From positions 110,680,216 through 110,744,215 of the forward strand of contig NC_073745.1 in NCBI RefSeq assembly GCF_029784135.1: DNA of 64,000 nucleotides, read 5' to 3'. The notes below the pieces were generated by a model. That model did not search any database. It saw only the letters and a list, made by a program, of their open reading frames with translations, and was not told the origin of the DNA. The stretch's first letter is position 1. Each line of letters opens with the position of its first letter. Source of the stretch: Toxorhynchites rutilus septentrionalis. Lineage: Eukaryota > Arthropoda > Insecta > Diptera > Culicidae. Below are positions 34,580-49,841 of this stretch, piece by piece. Position numbers and translations under genes: made by a program.

Positions 34580-35480
34580 CACATTATTGTTTATTTGATT
34601 CTTATAACTTTCAGTTGTTCGACCAAAACGTGTACTAAAATGTTTCTAAAACTGAGAATTCTGAAAGCAATTATACATCCGGTATAAGGTTTCGAATAGA
34701 TTTAAAAGTAAATGCTTGTAGAAAACTTCGCCTTGCAAATTACCGATTGTGTCTTCTAATGAAGCCTTATCATTCTTATTTTGACTAATTGTGTAAAGTA
34801 TTGCTACCGATAGACATAGTCATGAACAGAACAGCAGAGACGAGTGGGAATTAAGGAGATTCTGAAATTAAATATTAATAGCATGCCTCTGTCTTTATAA
34901 TTCAACATATTAAAACGTATGTCAATGATTTGGATTTATTTCTAAAGTATGCCTTGTAGAAAAATTATAGAAAATTCTACCCATGACGGAACGAACGCAA
35001 ATTTGAGATATTACACATAACTTATAAAATCCATAGGATGATTATTGAAACAACAAGCATCATCTATGTTTCACAACAGGCACATTTATTTTCATATTTT
35101 TCGTATTTTTCCATTTCTTATATATTTTAGTACCTTTAGTGAAACAAGTCAAATTGCTAACACTTATTTCAGTTTTCTAAACAAATAACTGCGAATCAGA
35201 TCCGAATAACACGATACAAGAGTAAATAGTTCAAACGGAAATACTTGTAATTTTATTATTATTGCAGCCGATTGGTATATTATTTAGGGATTTCTAAAGT
35301 GGTCGATATCCTTGGGGTCCTATAGGTTTCCCAGGGGTCGATATGAACGAAAACTGATATTGGGGGTCGATGAGGTCTAAAAATCTTAGGTCTTAACACA
35401 AGTTCCTCATTCAGCTCGCGCAGTCCGAAGACATCGGTCGCAAATTTGTTCGCGTCTATCATATAGTGGAGATTATACCG
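34580..35480. other. Unassigned, may include the 5' border of the I element
   Basis: No gene or repeat is recognised up to about 35280. From 35280 composition changes to GC-richer DNA that could be 5' leader of the following retrotransposon. Confidence 0.35.
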
Positions 35481-35753
35481 TTATAAGTGGCTGATGAAGT
35501 TATTCCGTTCTAACGGGGTTCTCTTTATTGCGTGAGTGAGAAGAGCAGCAATCACAACCAGCGTGAGGAAGAAGTTCTCCACCGCGGGCGCGGTGCGTGT
35601 GCCGTATCATCGCTGTGTGTGCTTTATCATCGTCATCGATTCCATCATCGTGTGGTGGTGCGATTTACCGTTGCAGCTGTACCGAGCGATTGCCACGCGG
35701 TTCGATTGGGACACCGTTTCATTTCATTCGCATTGGTGTGCGATTTAGGTATA

Positions 35754-35868
<115 letters not shown>

Positions 35869-35918
35869 GTTTAGGAAGATAGAAGAATTCAAAATTATAT
35901 TTTTTCATATCTGCCGTA

Positions 35919-37485
35919 ATGGCAGAAGGTCAAGTTGAAATGGAGATTGAAACTACTGTTTCCTCCTCACTAGCTACAACGGGGGCTGGGAAGTCGCTCA
36001 AACGCGTTCCCCCCTCAGAAGATGTCTCTTCAGAGAAAGAGTTAATTAACCTCAACAAGCCCCCCTCAAGAAAATAGGCAAACTTTTCCTCTTCGCCCCC
36101 TCAATCTCCCGCTCCCGCTTCCGCTCAACTCACGAACTTGCCTCCCAGTCCTACTGATCCCGCTCCCGCTCAACAATCGACCTCGTCCTCCCCCTCAGTT
36201 GTTTCCTCTCCTCGTGTCAAGGTCTATCCAGACGATGCACCTGGAGCTGGTCCATGGGTTGTTTTTTTCCGGCCCAAACCTAAAGGAAAATCTATTAATG
36301 TCATTCAGGTTTCGAAAGATCTGGCAAGATTTTATTCCTCCGTGGTCGAAATCTCTAAGGTTAGGCCGAACAAACTGCGTGTTGTCGTGAGTGATCAGAA
36401 ACACGCAAATGTAATTGTGATCGACGAGAGGGTTCACCCTAGAGTATCGTGTCTACGTGCCTTCCCATGACGTAGAAATCTCGGGGGTGGTAACTGAAAC
36501 GAGTCTGACGTGCCAATTGATAAAAGAAGGAGTTGGTAAATTCAAAAGACTCCCTTTGCTGGGCGTTAAAATTTTGGACAGTCGCCAACTAGGTAAAGTA
36601 TCCCAAGAAGAGGGAAAAACGAAATTCACGCCGTCAGACTCGTTTCGAGTAACTTTTGCTGGTTCGGCCCTCCCTGACTACGTCATGGTGGACAAATTGA
36701 GACTGCCTGTGCGACTCTTCGTGCCAAAGCCCATGACTTGCAACAAATGCAAGTCAGTTGGTCACACTTCAGATTATTGTGCCAACAAGGAGCGCTGTGC
36801 AACTTGCGGAGAGCAACATGTGGGGGAATCCTGCAGTGCGACTGAGCATAAATGTCCATATTGCGGGGGATCCCCACACGTGCTCTCAGCTTGTGAAACT
36901 TACAAGAGTCGCTGGGAGAAACAGAAGCGCTCTTTGAAGGAACGCTCAAAACGCACTTTTGCGGATATTTTAAAGGGCGCTTCTCCACTGGCCCAATAAC
37001 AATTAATCAACACTCAAAATGTCTTCGCCACGTTACCCCTTGACGAAATGGAAGCGGACACAGCTAACGGGGGCACACCGTTCATTTTTCAAGGGAATCC
37101 CCGGCGCAAAAATGTTACCACTCCCAAAGTTCAAGGACAAGCCCCTCCGGTGATACCCCCTGTTAGCATGCCTAAAAAATCGAGTGCAGCGGACAAGCAA
37201 AATCAGGTTCCTCCTGGTTCCCGTGGGAATGGTTAACCTTTGAACGGCCCAGCACTCGAGGGGACATCAAAAACCCCAACTGTCCCTGTTTTTCCGTCCA
37301 GTTCAACTTCCCAATCGGGATTTATAAAGTTGACTGACCTTGTGGATCAAATCTTCACGTGTTTTAACGTTTCCGACTCCATCAGAACCATTGTCATCTC
37401 AATGCTTCCAGTGTTAAAGACAATTTTGCAGCAATTGATGCAAACATGGCCCCTCCTTGCAATGATTATCTCTCTTGATGTCTAA
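35919..37485 (+). pseudogene. ORF1 (gag-like, CCHC) of the I-type element
   Basis: Starts ATG 35919 ([17 protein letters not shown]). ORF1 proteins bind the element RNA. A Pro/Ser-rich N-terminus is followed by an RNA-binding-like region (GPWVVFFRPKPKGKSINVIQ) and three zinc knuckles in 36735-36895 (CNKCKSVGHTSDYC, CATCGEQHVGESC, CPYCGGSPHVLSAC), then a Lys/Arg stretch and a Pro/Ser tail. Damage: TAG at 36075, a frameshift near 36440, TAA at 36997 and TAA at 37234. The final stop TAA 37483-37485 overlaps the ORF2 start in ATGTCTAA. Confidence 0.8.
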
Positions 37486-40400
37486 TTTAAATAGAGAGGT
37501 CGGAGATATCACTGTTTTACAGTGGAATTGTCGTAGTCTTATCCCTAAATTGGATACTTTCAAATTTCTAATTCATAAATTGAATTGTGATGTTTTTGCT
37601 CTGTCCGAAACCTGGCTCTCTTCTCAAAATGATCTCTCTTTCCACGATTTTAATATAATACGCTTGGACCGCGATGACAGATACGGAGGGGTACTATTGG
37701 GGATTAATAAGTGCCACCCATTTTTTAGAATTGAAATTCCACCTATTGAAGGGATCGAAGCTGTTGCTTGTCATGCAAACATCAGAGGCAAAGACCTCTG
37801 TATTGTTAGCTTGTATTGGCCTCCGAGAGCTGCGGTTAGCCGCAAGCAACTTGTTGACATGTGCTCACTCCTTCCTCAGCCACGATTGATCTTGGGAGAC
37901 TTCAACTCTCACGGAACTGCCTGGGTGGAACAGTACGACGACAATCGTTCATCGTTGATATATGACCTTTGTAACAGCTTCAATATGACCGTTTTGAATA
38001 CTGGGGAAACAACACGTGTACCTAAACATCCTGCTAACCCAAGTGCTCTTGACCTCTCGCTTTGCTCGAATTCACTATCGTTAGATTGCAAGTGGAATGT
38101 AACTAGGACCCCAAAGGACCCCAACGGTAGTGATCACTTGCCAATCAAAATTTCCATCACCATTGGGTCGAAATCTTCTGAATCTATAAACATGGCATAT
38201 GACCTCACAAGACACATTGACTGGAAAAAATATGCGGACGCTATTGCTCTAGCCATCAATTTAAGAGATGGTTTGCCTCCATTGGAGGAGTATAACTTCA
38301 TTTCTCGTTTGATCTATGACAGCGCTTATTGGCGAACTTTCGTGGGAGGTTTGCCACGAGAAACGTCAATGAAAAAATTATGAAAAGTGGCTCGAAACAT
38401 GAGAAATCGCTCTTCATCGAATGAAAGCGAAGAATATTCACAAAATCCATTTTTAAATTTGCACGGAAAGTTTGTCCCGATTCCGTTCCTGTGCAAAAAA
38501 TTGTTAGAGATATACCACAAGATAGGTGCGATCTTGATTCCGAGTTTTCGATGGTAGAATTGCTCTCCTTTCTTGTAACAATTCGGCTCCAGGAACAGAT
38601 AGAATTAAGTTCAACTTGTTGAAACACCTCTCTGATGTGGCGAAATATCGCTTGTTGAATTTATTCAATCGGTTTCTGGAGCATAATATTGTTCCAGATG
38701 ATTGGAGACAAGTGCGAATTATAGCTATTCAAAAACCCGGAAAACCCGCGTCCGACTTCAATTCGTACCGCCCAATAGCAATGCTGTCTTGTATACGGAA
38801 ATTGTTGGAGAAAATGATCTTGTTTCGCCTTGATCGATGGGTTGAAACGAATGGCCTACTCTCAGATACACAATATGGGTTCCGCAGGGGCAAGGGGACG
38901 AATGATTGTCTTGCGTTGCTTTCTTCAGAAATTCAAATGGCTTACGCCGAAAAAAAACAAATGGCTTCAGTATTCTTGGATATAAAGGGGGCCTTTGATT
39001 CAGTTTCAATAGAGGTTTTGTCAGACAAATTACACTCTCGGGGTCTACCGCCTCTATTGAATAATATGTTATATAACTTGCTTTGTGAGAAACATTTGAA
39101 TTTTTCTCGCGGAGATTCGGCAGTAAGTCGGGTCTCTTACATGGGCCTCCCTCAGGGCTCCTGTTTAAGCCCCCTTTTGTACAACTTCTATGTAAGCGAC
39201 ATCGACAATAGCCTTACACAAAATTGCAGCCTAAGACAACTTGCAGATGATGGAGTGGTGTCTGTCGTAGGATCAAACGAATCCGACCTGCAAGGACCCT
39301 TAGAAGATATCTTGAACAATTTTTCAACCTGGGCCATTGGGCTAGGGATCGAATTCTCCACGGAGAAAACAGAGATGGTGGTTTTTTCTAGGAAGCATAG
39401 ACCAACAAAACCATAGCTTCAACTTTTGGGTAAACCGATCACTCATGCTATGTCATTCAAGTATCTTGGGGTCTGGTTCGACTCCAAATGTACTTGGGGG
39501 CCCATATTAGGTATCTGAGTAAAAAATGCCAACAAAGAATAAACTTTCTCCGTACAATTACCGGCACCTGGTGGGGAGCCCACCCCCAAGATCTTATAAT
39601 TCTTTTTCTCTCAGTGATGGAGTATGGCAGTTTCTGTTTTCAATCAGCTGCCAAAACACACCTCATTAAACTCGAGCGAATTCAGTATCTTTGTCTCCGT
39701 ATTGCGTTGGGATGTATGCCCTCAACGCATACCATGAGTCTCGAGGTTTTGGCAGGCCTACTCCCACTAAAAGATCGCTTCAATTTATTATCTCTTCGGT
39801 TCTTCATCCGGTGTAAGGTCATGAACCCATTGGTGATCGGAAATTTTGAGCAGCTGATCGGGCTAAATTTTCATTCTGGATTCACGACTTCATATCATGA
39901 ATTCATCTCCATGCAGGTTGATCCTTCTTCGTATATTCCCAATCGTGTTTGTTTTCCTGACTACATCAATTCCTCTGTGCATTTTGATCTGTCCATGAAG
40001 CAAGATATCCATGGATATTCAGATTACGAACGATCGAGGATCGCTCCAACGATCTTCGATGAAAAGTATGGGGGTATCAATTGTGATAATATGTACTTTA
40101 CTGATGGGTCCACTATAAACGAGTCCACAGGATTTGGAGTGTTCAACGATTTTTTAGCACCTCACACAGTCTTCAGAATCCTTGCTCAGTGTATATTGCT
40201 GAATTGGCAGCAATACACTGGGCGCTGGACATCGTCGCCTCACGACCTGTTGAACACTATTACATTGTAACGGATAGTCTTAGCTCTGTCGAAGCTATCC
40301 GTTCAGTGAGGCCGGAAAAGCACTCACCGTACTTCCTTGAGAGAATACGAGAAATTTTGAGTGCTTTATCCAGACGCTGTTATGTCATTACCTTTGTCTG

Positions 40401-40812
40401 GGTCCCTTCACATTGCTCAATTCCGGGTAATGAGAGGGCTGACTCATTGGCAAAGGTAGGTGCAATTGAAGGCGATATTTATCAGCGTCAAATCGCCTTC
40501 CATGAATTTTATTCTTTAGTCCGTAAAAATACCATCGCTAACTGGCAATGTAAGTGGAACGAAGATGAATTGGGTTAGTGGCTTCATTCGATTATCCCTA
40601 AGGATAGCCTCAAACCATGGTTCAAAAGTCTGGACTTGAGTCGGGACTTTATTCGCACCTTCTCTCGACTCATGTCCAATCACTGTTCGTACTCTCTTCG
40701 GGCCAGAGGAAGACAGCCCAATGTGCCGGTGAGAGATGTGTTGGCTCGGTTAGACCTTGATTACATGTCCCAAATATATGTCTTCTTAAAAGTTATCGAT
40801 CTTCGTGTGTGA
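37478..40812 (+). pseudogene. ORF2 (endonuclease, reverse transcriptase, RNase H) of the I-type element
   Basis: The APE-type endonuclease is at 37478-38383: LQWNCRSLIPK, ALSETWL, LGDFNSHGTAW, and GSDHLPI. Reverse transcriptase spans about 38580-39416: NSYRPIAMLSCIRKLLEK, FLDIKGAFDSV (first Asp), GLPQGSCLSPLLYNFYV and QLADDGVVSVVG, where the usual YADD reads LADD. The thumb region is at 39417-40190. RNase H is at 40110-40490: YFTDGS, AELAAIHWALD, VTDSLSSVEAI and SHCSIPGNERADSLAK carry the catalytic residues. Damage: a frame change after 38383, TAG 39414, shifts near 39505 and 40190, and TAG 40576 before WLHSI. The frame ends at about 40812. The protein would be about 1100 residues, near full length. 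Confidence 0.85.
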
Positions 40813-41180
40813 TTGTCCTTATATCCTTATATTCTCCTTTTCCTTTTCCTTCGCGAGAAATTAAATCCCTTCTTACTAACAATAGAATAAGGTGAAATGT
40901 AAATACATATTAGATATAAGATAGGCTTAAGAATTGAGTATGATGAATGTGAGTGTGAATATTGTCAACATATCCTTATATCTCTTCCTTTTCCTGAAAA
41001 AAATGTCACCCTTCTAAACTCGAGCAAACCGCGAGTAATCGGTTCTCTACTTCATTAACACTAGAATTAATGAAAAATATTTATATATACTTGTAACAAT
41101 ACAGATAGGAGTTTGGCTCCTTTAAACTTATGTAACTGAGCCTGTAAAAATAAACGATTTAATAAAAAAAAACACACACA
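40813..41180 (+). other. 3' untranslated region and A-rich tail of the I element
   Basis: Non-coding, with AATAAACGATTTAATAAA before an A9 and CA-repeat tail. It fits the 3' end from which reverse transcription starts. Confidence 0.6.
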
Positions 41181-42010
41181 CAAGTTCATATTTGAAACTT
41201 TCAAGATACTATATAAGATGTGTTACGTGAACCAACTTGTTATAAGAATGACAAATATTTTAGCAGAAAGTACTATTGTTGTACTTTTTAAAAATTCTAC
41301 AAAAAACGTGCATAAGTTCGTACAAGATGAAAAATTCGGCAAGTAAAACAGTGTGAACAGGTGTGTTTTACTTGCTCGGTTACATATACGCGATTGACTA
41401 TGGAGGAAGTCATGATCAAATTCATGTCCAAACCAACATAACAAGCTTGCTCTTAGGTTGCAAGTTCATTTACGTTGTTCATCTATTAATTCAAACCAAA
41501 AGATTACAACATTATCTTACTTCCTCTGAATATTTTATTTTTTATCATTACTTTATGGGGTTTTTCCAAAAATTAATTTCCTTAGACACTACTGAATTTG
41601 ATGTCCATTTATTTTTTTATGAGAAAACGATGTCAAGTTTACTCACTTAACCAACCGCAAAGTTTTCAAATTACTAAGTATTTTGTATGAATAATAAAAG
41701 AAATATACGCAAGCATTTTTAAAGAAATTAGACTATAGGAGGTTGAGGAGGCTGAGGTATCACTTCATTCTGGAAAAGAGGTCTCTTGCCCAAAACAGTT
41801 TCCGAAACCGTAATCTAGATGAAAGAACAGTTTTCCCCCTCTTCACCATATTCCCCTATTTTCCCATATTTCCGCTAATAGTAGTTCTTTTGTTTAACAA
41901 CCGATAATATTTTGTTTTTATAGAATGATATATCATTGAATATTTATTAGTATTATCTATTTCCCCTTTCATTTAAATTTTGTTTTATCGTTTAGTACTG
42001 TATTTATTTT
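41181..42010. other. AT-rich stretch, nothing recognised
   Basis: The ORF at 41363-41650 is rich in Phe/Tyr/His as expected of AT-rich chance frames. Confidence 0.35.
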
Positions 42011-42015
42011 GTAAC

Positions 42016-42095
42016 TAGCAGACCCGGCAAGCTTCGTCCTGCCAAAAATTAATTTATGCTTCATTTGTATGGCAGCCCCCCATGTAACAATAATT
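42016..42095 (+). repeat. R1 fragment, copy F
   Basis: CTAGCAGACCCGGCAAGCTT start joined directly to a TTCATTTGTATGGCAGCCCC module, so the first module is internally deleted. Confidence 0.6.
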
Positions 42096-42231
42096 TATCG
42101 GAACTCATCTTGCCACAATTTTGGCCAACTTAAATGACTGACATAAATGTACCAGTAGTAAATAAAATTGAATTTTACCCACCATAATGTAGATAAAATT
42201 AAATAACCCAAAGAATTTTTTTTTTTCAAAA

Positions 42232-42258
42232 GTTAGCATTAGCATTAGCATTAGCATT
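42232..42258. repeat. (AGCATT)4 hexamer repeat
   Basis: Four consecutive TAGCAT units. Confidence 0.8.
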
Positions 42259-42616
42259 GAGCAAGTTGCACAATATCGTAGGTGGTACAAATTCAGAACT
42301 GTTAATCGAAAACTAACCTCCATCCGTTGCTGATGATTAGTAATATCTCTTAGATGAAGGCATGTTTTCTCCAACAGTTAAGAATTGTCCTGGCCACGTC
42401 CTTGCAACTGCTAAGGAAAAGAAATTTTTTTTTCAAAAGTGGGCGCAAAACCTCATCTTTTAGGTATCAACAGACTACAGACTACTAATCTTCAATAAAA
42501 CGCGAACACATTAAAAAAGGTCTGGACACGAAAACAATCAATTAATTAGAAGAATACCGTAAAACAAATTCTTAAGCCTAACACGGGACACATTGAAATC
42601 GAAACAACTGTGAGGG

Positions 42617-43106
42617 AAGACGGGGTAAGACCGCCGGGCGGGCTAAGACGGACCACTTCTAGTTTTGTAAGAAATCCTTATAAGTAAAGTGTAATATAAA
42701 ATGCGTGTAAAGTGCAAAATAATACAAAAGGTGCTCTGGGGGGAAGACGGACCATTTTCGACGGGGTAAAAGCGCCACACGTTGTGATATTGAATGATTT
42801 TCCCATCAAATAAAACACCATCTTTTTTCTCGTCTCTTTACACACAAATGCCCCGAAAGTACATAAGGAAGTCGTCGAATAATCTTCCTTATAGATTCTG
42901 ATAATTTGGTAAATATTTCACGAATATTTTCAACACTCTGCACGTGGAATATGGATGGCCTTTCGTGAAGTTTGTGTGTAGTTTATGAACAACCCTAAAC
43001 ATTTAGTACCTTGGACAACACTGTTCCTGTTATTTTTACTAGACTAAACTGTTTGAAAATAGTATCGCTCCGTCTACCCCGCGGGTGGTCCTTCTTACCC
43101 CGCCAG
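42617..43106. mobile_element. Inverted-repeat element with GGGGTAAGA ends (family O)
   Basis: The left end GACGGGGTAAGACC and the right end, inverted, GGCGGGGTAAGAAGGACCAC are followed by further copies of the motif (GGCTAAGACGGACCAC, GAAGACGGACCATTTTCGAC). About 490 bp and non-coding. Target duplication not identified. Confidence 0.5.
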
Positions 43107-43234
43107 CAAAATAGAAAGTATTTTTTTTATCATTTCAAAAATTAATGAATAAACGCCAAAAAAGTTAAATGATCAACATTTTTTAGCAGTTGATTATTTT
43201 TGATGTTTGACTCACGATTGATAATATGATCCGT

Positions 43235-43600
43235 CAGGCGAAACAGATTGCTGATTTTTTCCTGCAGAACGTGCTAACTGCACATTTCGAGGCGTTTAAC
43301 TCCATTCTGTTCTTGTGACACCAATCAGCGACAACGTATAACTGCTGCTGCAGAAATAAAGCGTCACCTCGGTCCTTTATAACATAATACAGTTTGAAAT
43401 CGTCGGTGTAAGACAGCTTCGACTTGATGTCCCTTTACCATCTCTTTACCAACGAGAACTTCCAGATCTCAGGGAAAATTCCGGATTTCATCGAGAGGTT
43501 GAAGATGGATGCTAATGGTGAGAACAAAACTTCAATGCAGTTCTTAATGACAAGCGAAGGTACTCCGTCTGGACATCAATTTGAGCATCGTGAACAACGT
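43235..43600 (-). pseudogene. Non-LTR reverse transcriptase fragment with internal deletion
   Basis: Minus strand from 43600: DGVPSLVIKNCIEVLFSPLA, SIFNLSMKSGIFPEIWKFSL, then a stop, then directly DIKSKLSYTDDFKLYYVIKD and DWCHKNRMELNASKCAV. These are the first RT blocks joined to the YADD box (here YTDD) and the following NASKC block; the palm region between is deleted. It fits CR1- or Jockey-group elements. Confidence 0.7.
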
Positions 43601-46584
<2,984 letters not shown>

Positions 46585-47453
46585 TAAACGATGTAAGTTT
46601 GTTCGATTTTGGTTGTTTTTACGCAACTAATAAATGCAATTCGATTTTTTTTCATGAAAATCCAACTAGTTTGGGTTTGTTGAAGAGCCCCAGGTTTCAA
46701 ATATTAAAATTCAAATTGTTTATTTTTTATGTTTTTAACGATTTTTTTACAAGATCAATTATGGTTTGTCCGCTTTTCAAAATCACCATTTTTGAAAAAA
46801 AACAATTAAATTTCCAAGTAGATGTTGCATTTCTCATTGCTTGAGTTGTCATCATATTGATCCATTCATAAACTAGGCTTTCATCAGAATATTGCCTTTT
46901 CTTCGGGATTTGATAAGTGAACAGCCCTCAACACAAACAAACTTTGTTCCTGCTTCGCGCGAAGGACAACAAAACAAAATAAACAAAGTGCAGCGCGCCA
47001 AGCGGTTGCCATAGTAATCCTGTGGACAAACCAACATCACTGAATCGGACAAACCATGATCATATTTGAGGTCATCGAGATGCATTAACTACATGATTTA
47101 GACATAAAAATCTGATACAAATGGCGTGCAAGCATGGTGTTTACAATATGTATAAGTGTTATAATCTAGAATAGGTCTGAATACGTCCCAAATAACCATC
47201 TGGTGATGGATTAAAAGTTAGTTCAAATGAGTGGCGCATTAACACTTATAGAAGGCGGATTTTATAAACCTTTAAATCATGTGTATCCGGAAAAATATTC
47301 TATAAAACAACTGCAAGTCATGAAAAAAACCATTTTGTTTATATGTTTTGAAACATTTTAATACCTATTTTGTCACAGGTGCGATAAACTAGAGCACTCA
47401 ATAAGTGGACAAACCAAGATCATATTTTCGACTGGTCAAACCAACATCATTTA
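46585..47453 (+). mobile_element. Family K inverted-repeat element, copy 2
   Basis: Direct copy of 13751-14682 over its whole length, sharing GTAGATGTTGCATTT, CATCATATTGATCCATTCAT and GCAGCGCGCCAAGCGGTTGC. The ends are diverged (TAAACGATG / CATCATTTA). GGACAAACC motifs recur at 47023, 47048 and 47407. Non-coding. Confidence 0.7.
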
Positions 47454-47538
47454 CCTTATAATAGAATAACAGTAAAATGAGAAGCTCTACAAAAATCAAT
47501 AACTTATTTCTCTCAAAGAAATTCCGGTGCCAAAATGT

Positions 47539-47605
47539 GTTCGGAATTCAAAGCATAAGTGTCCGAAATTCAAATCATGACTAAATAAATGTCCGGATTT
47601 CAAAT
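47539..47605. repeat. Short tandem repeat, unit about 30 bp
   Basis: Three diverged units containing GTCCGAAATTCAAATCATGA (also TTCGGAATTCAAAGCAT and GTCCGGATTTCAAATCACG). Confidence 0.6.
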
Positions 47606-47990
47606 CACGGCACAATGAAGAAATTTACGAATTTCTAACAAAAATAACATGGCTTAGTAAAAATTTGTTTGTATTGATTAAATTATTGATTTAATCAAAA
47701 CGGGGTAGTTGAGGCGTTTATATAGCGCTTCACATATTAGAGATATTCAATTGCTTATTTCAGGAAAAATAACATTCTATTAATAGTGATAGATGTGTAG
47801 AAATATTTCCTATCAATTAATGTAAACATCTTTCAGATCTATCGATAAATGTTCGAGTTATAAGCATTTAAAATTTTGAATTTTTTCCTGCACGTTCTGT
47901 GTATAGGTTTTCATTTTACCTCCCATATATTCTTGTTAGACGCAATCCCATGTCAAAATAAAAAAAACGAATCTTGCTTTTGTACTCTTA

Positions 47991-48485
47991 AGACGCGTCC
48001 ACATTACGCCGAGTGGCCTTGGCCGCCCGGTAAAGCCGACTAAATGCTTCTTAAGGCGCGTCTACATTATGCCGAATGATGCCGATCGGCCTGTACCAGG
48101 CGGCATATTCGGTTCGTTGTGTAATGTGGACGCCCCATCGGGTGCACGAAGCCGAAGTCCCATCGGATGCACGAAGCCGTCACGAACACACTATGTCGTC
48201 AACGCTAATTTACTTCGTTTTGTTTTGGCTCAACTTTCTCGAACCGGACCCACTTGTTTCGGGTTGGGTTCGGTTTGATTCGAGTCGGTTTTCGGCACGT
48301 CGGCAAGCCCGGGCGGTACGTCCACATTCAGTCGGCTTTACCGGGCTGCCAAGGCCGATTGGCGTAATGTGGACGCGTCTTCACATCCGATGAGGCTTCG
48401 GCTTCATGCACCCGATGTGGCGTCCACATTACATAACGAACCGAAAATGCCGCCTGGAACAGGCCGATCGGCATCATTCGGCACA
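47991..48485. repeat. GC-rich fold-back element
   Basis: Much more GC-rich than its surroundings. Block P (47993-48040, GACGCGTCCACATTACGCC) is inverted at 48318-48378, and block Q (48055-48178, GATGCCGATCGGCCTGTACC) is inverted at 48379-48483. The motif GCGTCCACATTA or its inverse appears about six times. No coding role is evident. Confidence 0.7.
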
Positions 48486-48489
48486 CCTG

Positions 48490-49056
48490 TAGTAAATATC
48501 TAAACACTTTGAGTAATATTTTTTTCGAATCCCACTTTTTTCCTTTAACATCCAATTAATTCTATCATTCTGATTTGAACGGTACGAACACGATGAAAAA
48601 AATACGGCTCAAATTTGACCGTCCGTTCTCTTGTGATTTGTATGAACCGAACCTTTGTTTCATCTATATTTAATTTTGAAATTAATATTTTAAGCAATTT
48701 CAATCCCCAATTTTCTGACCTACAATAGACATTTGAAACTTATGACTTGAAAGTCAGTCAAAGATTATTACAAAATTGATTCACGTTCTATCGAATAAAG
48801 TTAGACTTAACGTTAAGACACATCGGGGCAAGTTGAAACGGTAGCTATAACTTTTACTAGGAATTATCAATGGATGATTGACACGATATATTTTTTCAGT
48901 AAACAGTACCATTCAACCCACCTTATGACAGCCATGACCAGAATATTGGAATGCCTTAAGACCGTGTCTTTGTTTTCTGTTCGTCATTCGTGAAACCAAA
49001 ACATAAAATTTCATGCGCTAGCTCAATCGATCTGAAAACACTGATTTATTTATATA
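48490..49056. other. AT-rich stretch, nothing recognised
   Basis: A lone GGGGCAAGTTGAAACGG at 48836 resembles the family N/O terminal motif. Confidence 0.35.
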
Positions 49057-49839
49057 TTAGGTTGGGGAAAAAGTAATCCATTATTTTTAGGTGAAATTAT
49101 ACTATTTTTAATATGTTTCGGAATGTCCGATCTGGGTCAAATATGCACCGTTTTGTTGCAAAATTTGTTGCCATTCTAAAGGTAGTTTCTTAATGTCTCT
49201 ATCATCAAGGTCTTGGTCCTTGTAGGCGATAAACTTTAGCAATGGATTTTTCCAATCTTCTCTTCATCCCAATTTCTTATCATTCTGGAAATTTTGCAAT
49301 GCGAGGAAAAGGTGGTAATCGCTTGGTGCCGGGTCCGGACTATATGGGGAATGCAGTCAAGCTCTCGGAATTGTGTGACCTTGCGTTGTCCTGATGGAAC
49401 ACAACGCCTCTTCTCTTTACCAGTTTTGAAACGGTCCATTTGTTGACAGTAGAGATCTTAATTTAGTATATCGCACTAAAATAAAAATTTAAAAAAAAAA
49501 TAAAACAAAATTAGAAAAAAAAATTTAAAAAATAAAAAAAATTGAAAAATAAATTAAGTTGCATCTATTTCACTATTGCATACACACCAATCGCAATTTC
49601 AACGGCCTGGCTCACATTTATAAATACAAAAGTGTATAATGTACCGAATTTTCTCTTTGTTGACCTCCATTGTTAACACACTGTAACTCACAACTGAGTG
49701 AGCAAAACATTTTTTTTAATGTGAAATGTGCCCTTTGCAACGAGCCTATACCTGAAATTGCATGATAGATATTACGCGAGATATTGATCACTAAAGCCAG
49801 CTATCGAGAAAATAATGGATAACTTTTTCCCCAACCTAA
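49057..49839 (-). mobile_element. Internally deleted mariner with TIRs and TA duplication
   Basis: The ends TTAGGTTGGGGAAAAAGTAA and, inverted, TTAGGTTGGGGAAAAAGTTA are flanked by TA (49055-49056, 49840-49841). Minus strand: VVFHQDNARSHN (second catalytic Asp) and HSPYSPDPAPSDYH (third Asp) are recognisable near 49300-49420, separated by a deletion. The 5' half is replaced by A/T-rich DNA. Non-functional. Confidence 0.8.
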
Positions 49840-49841
49840 TA

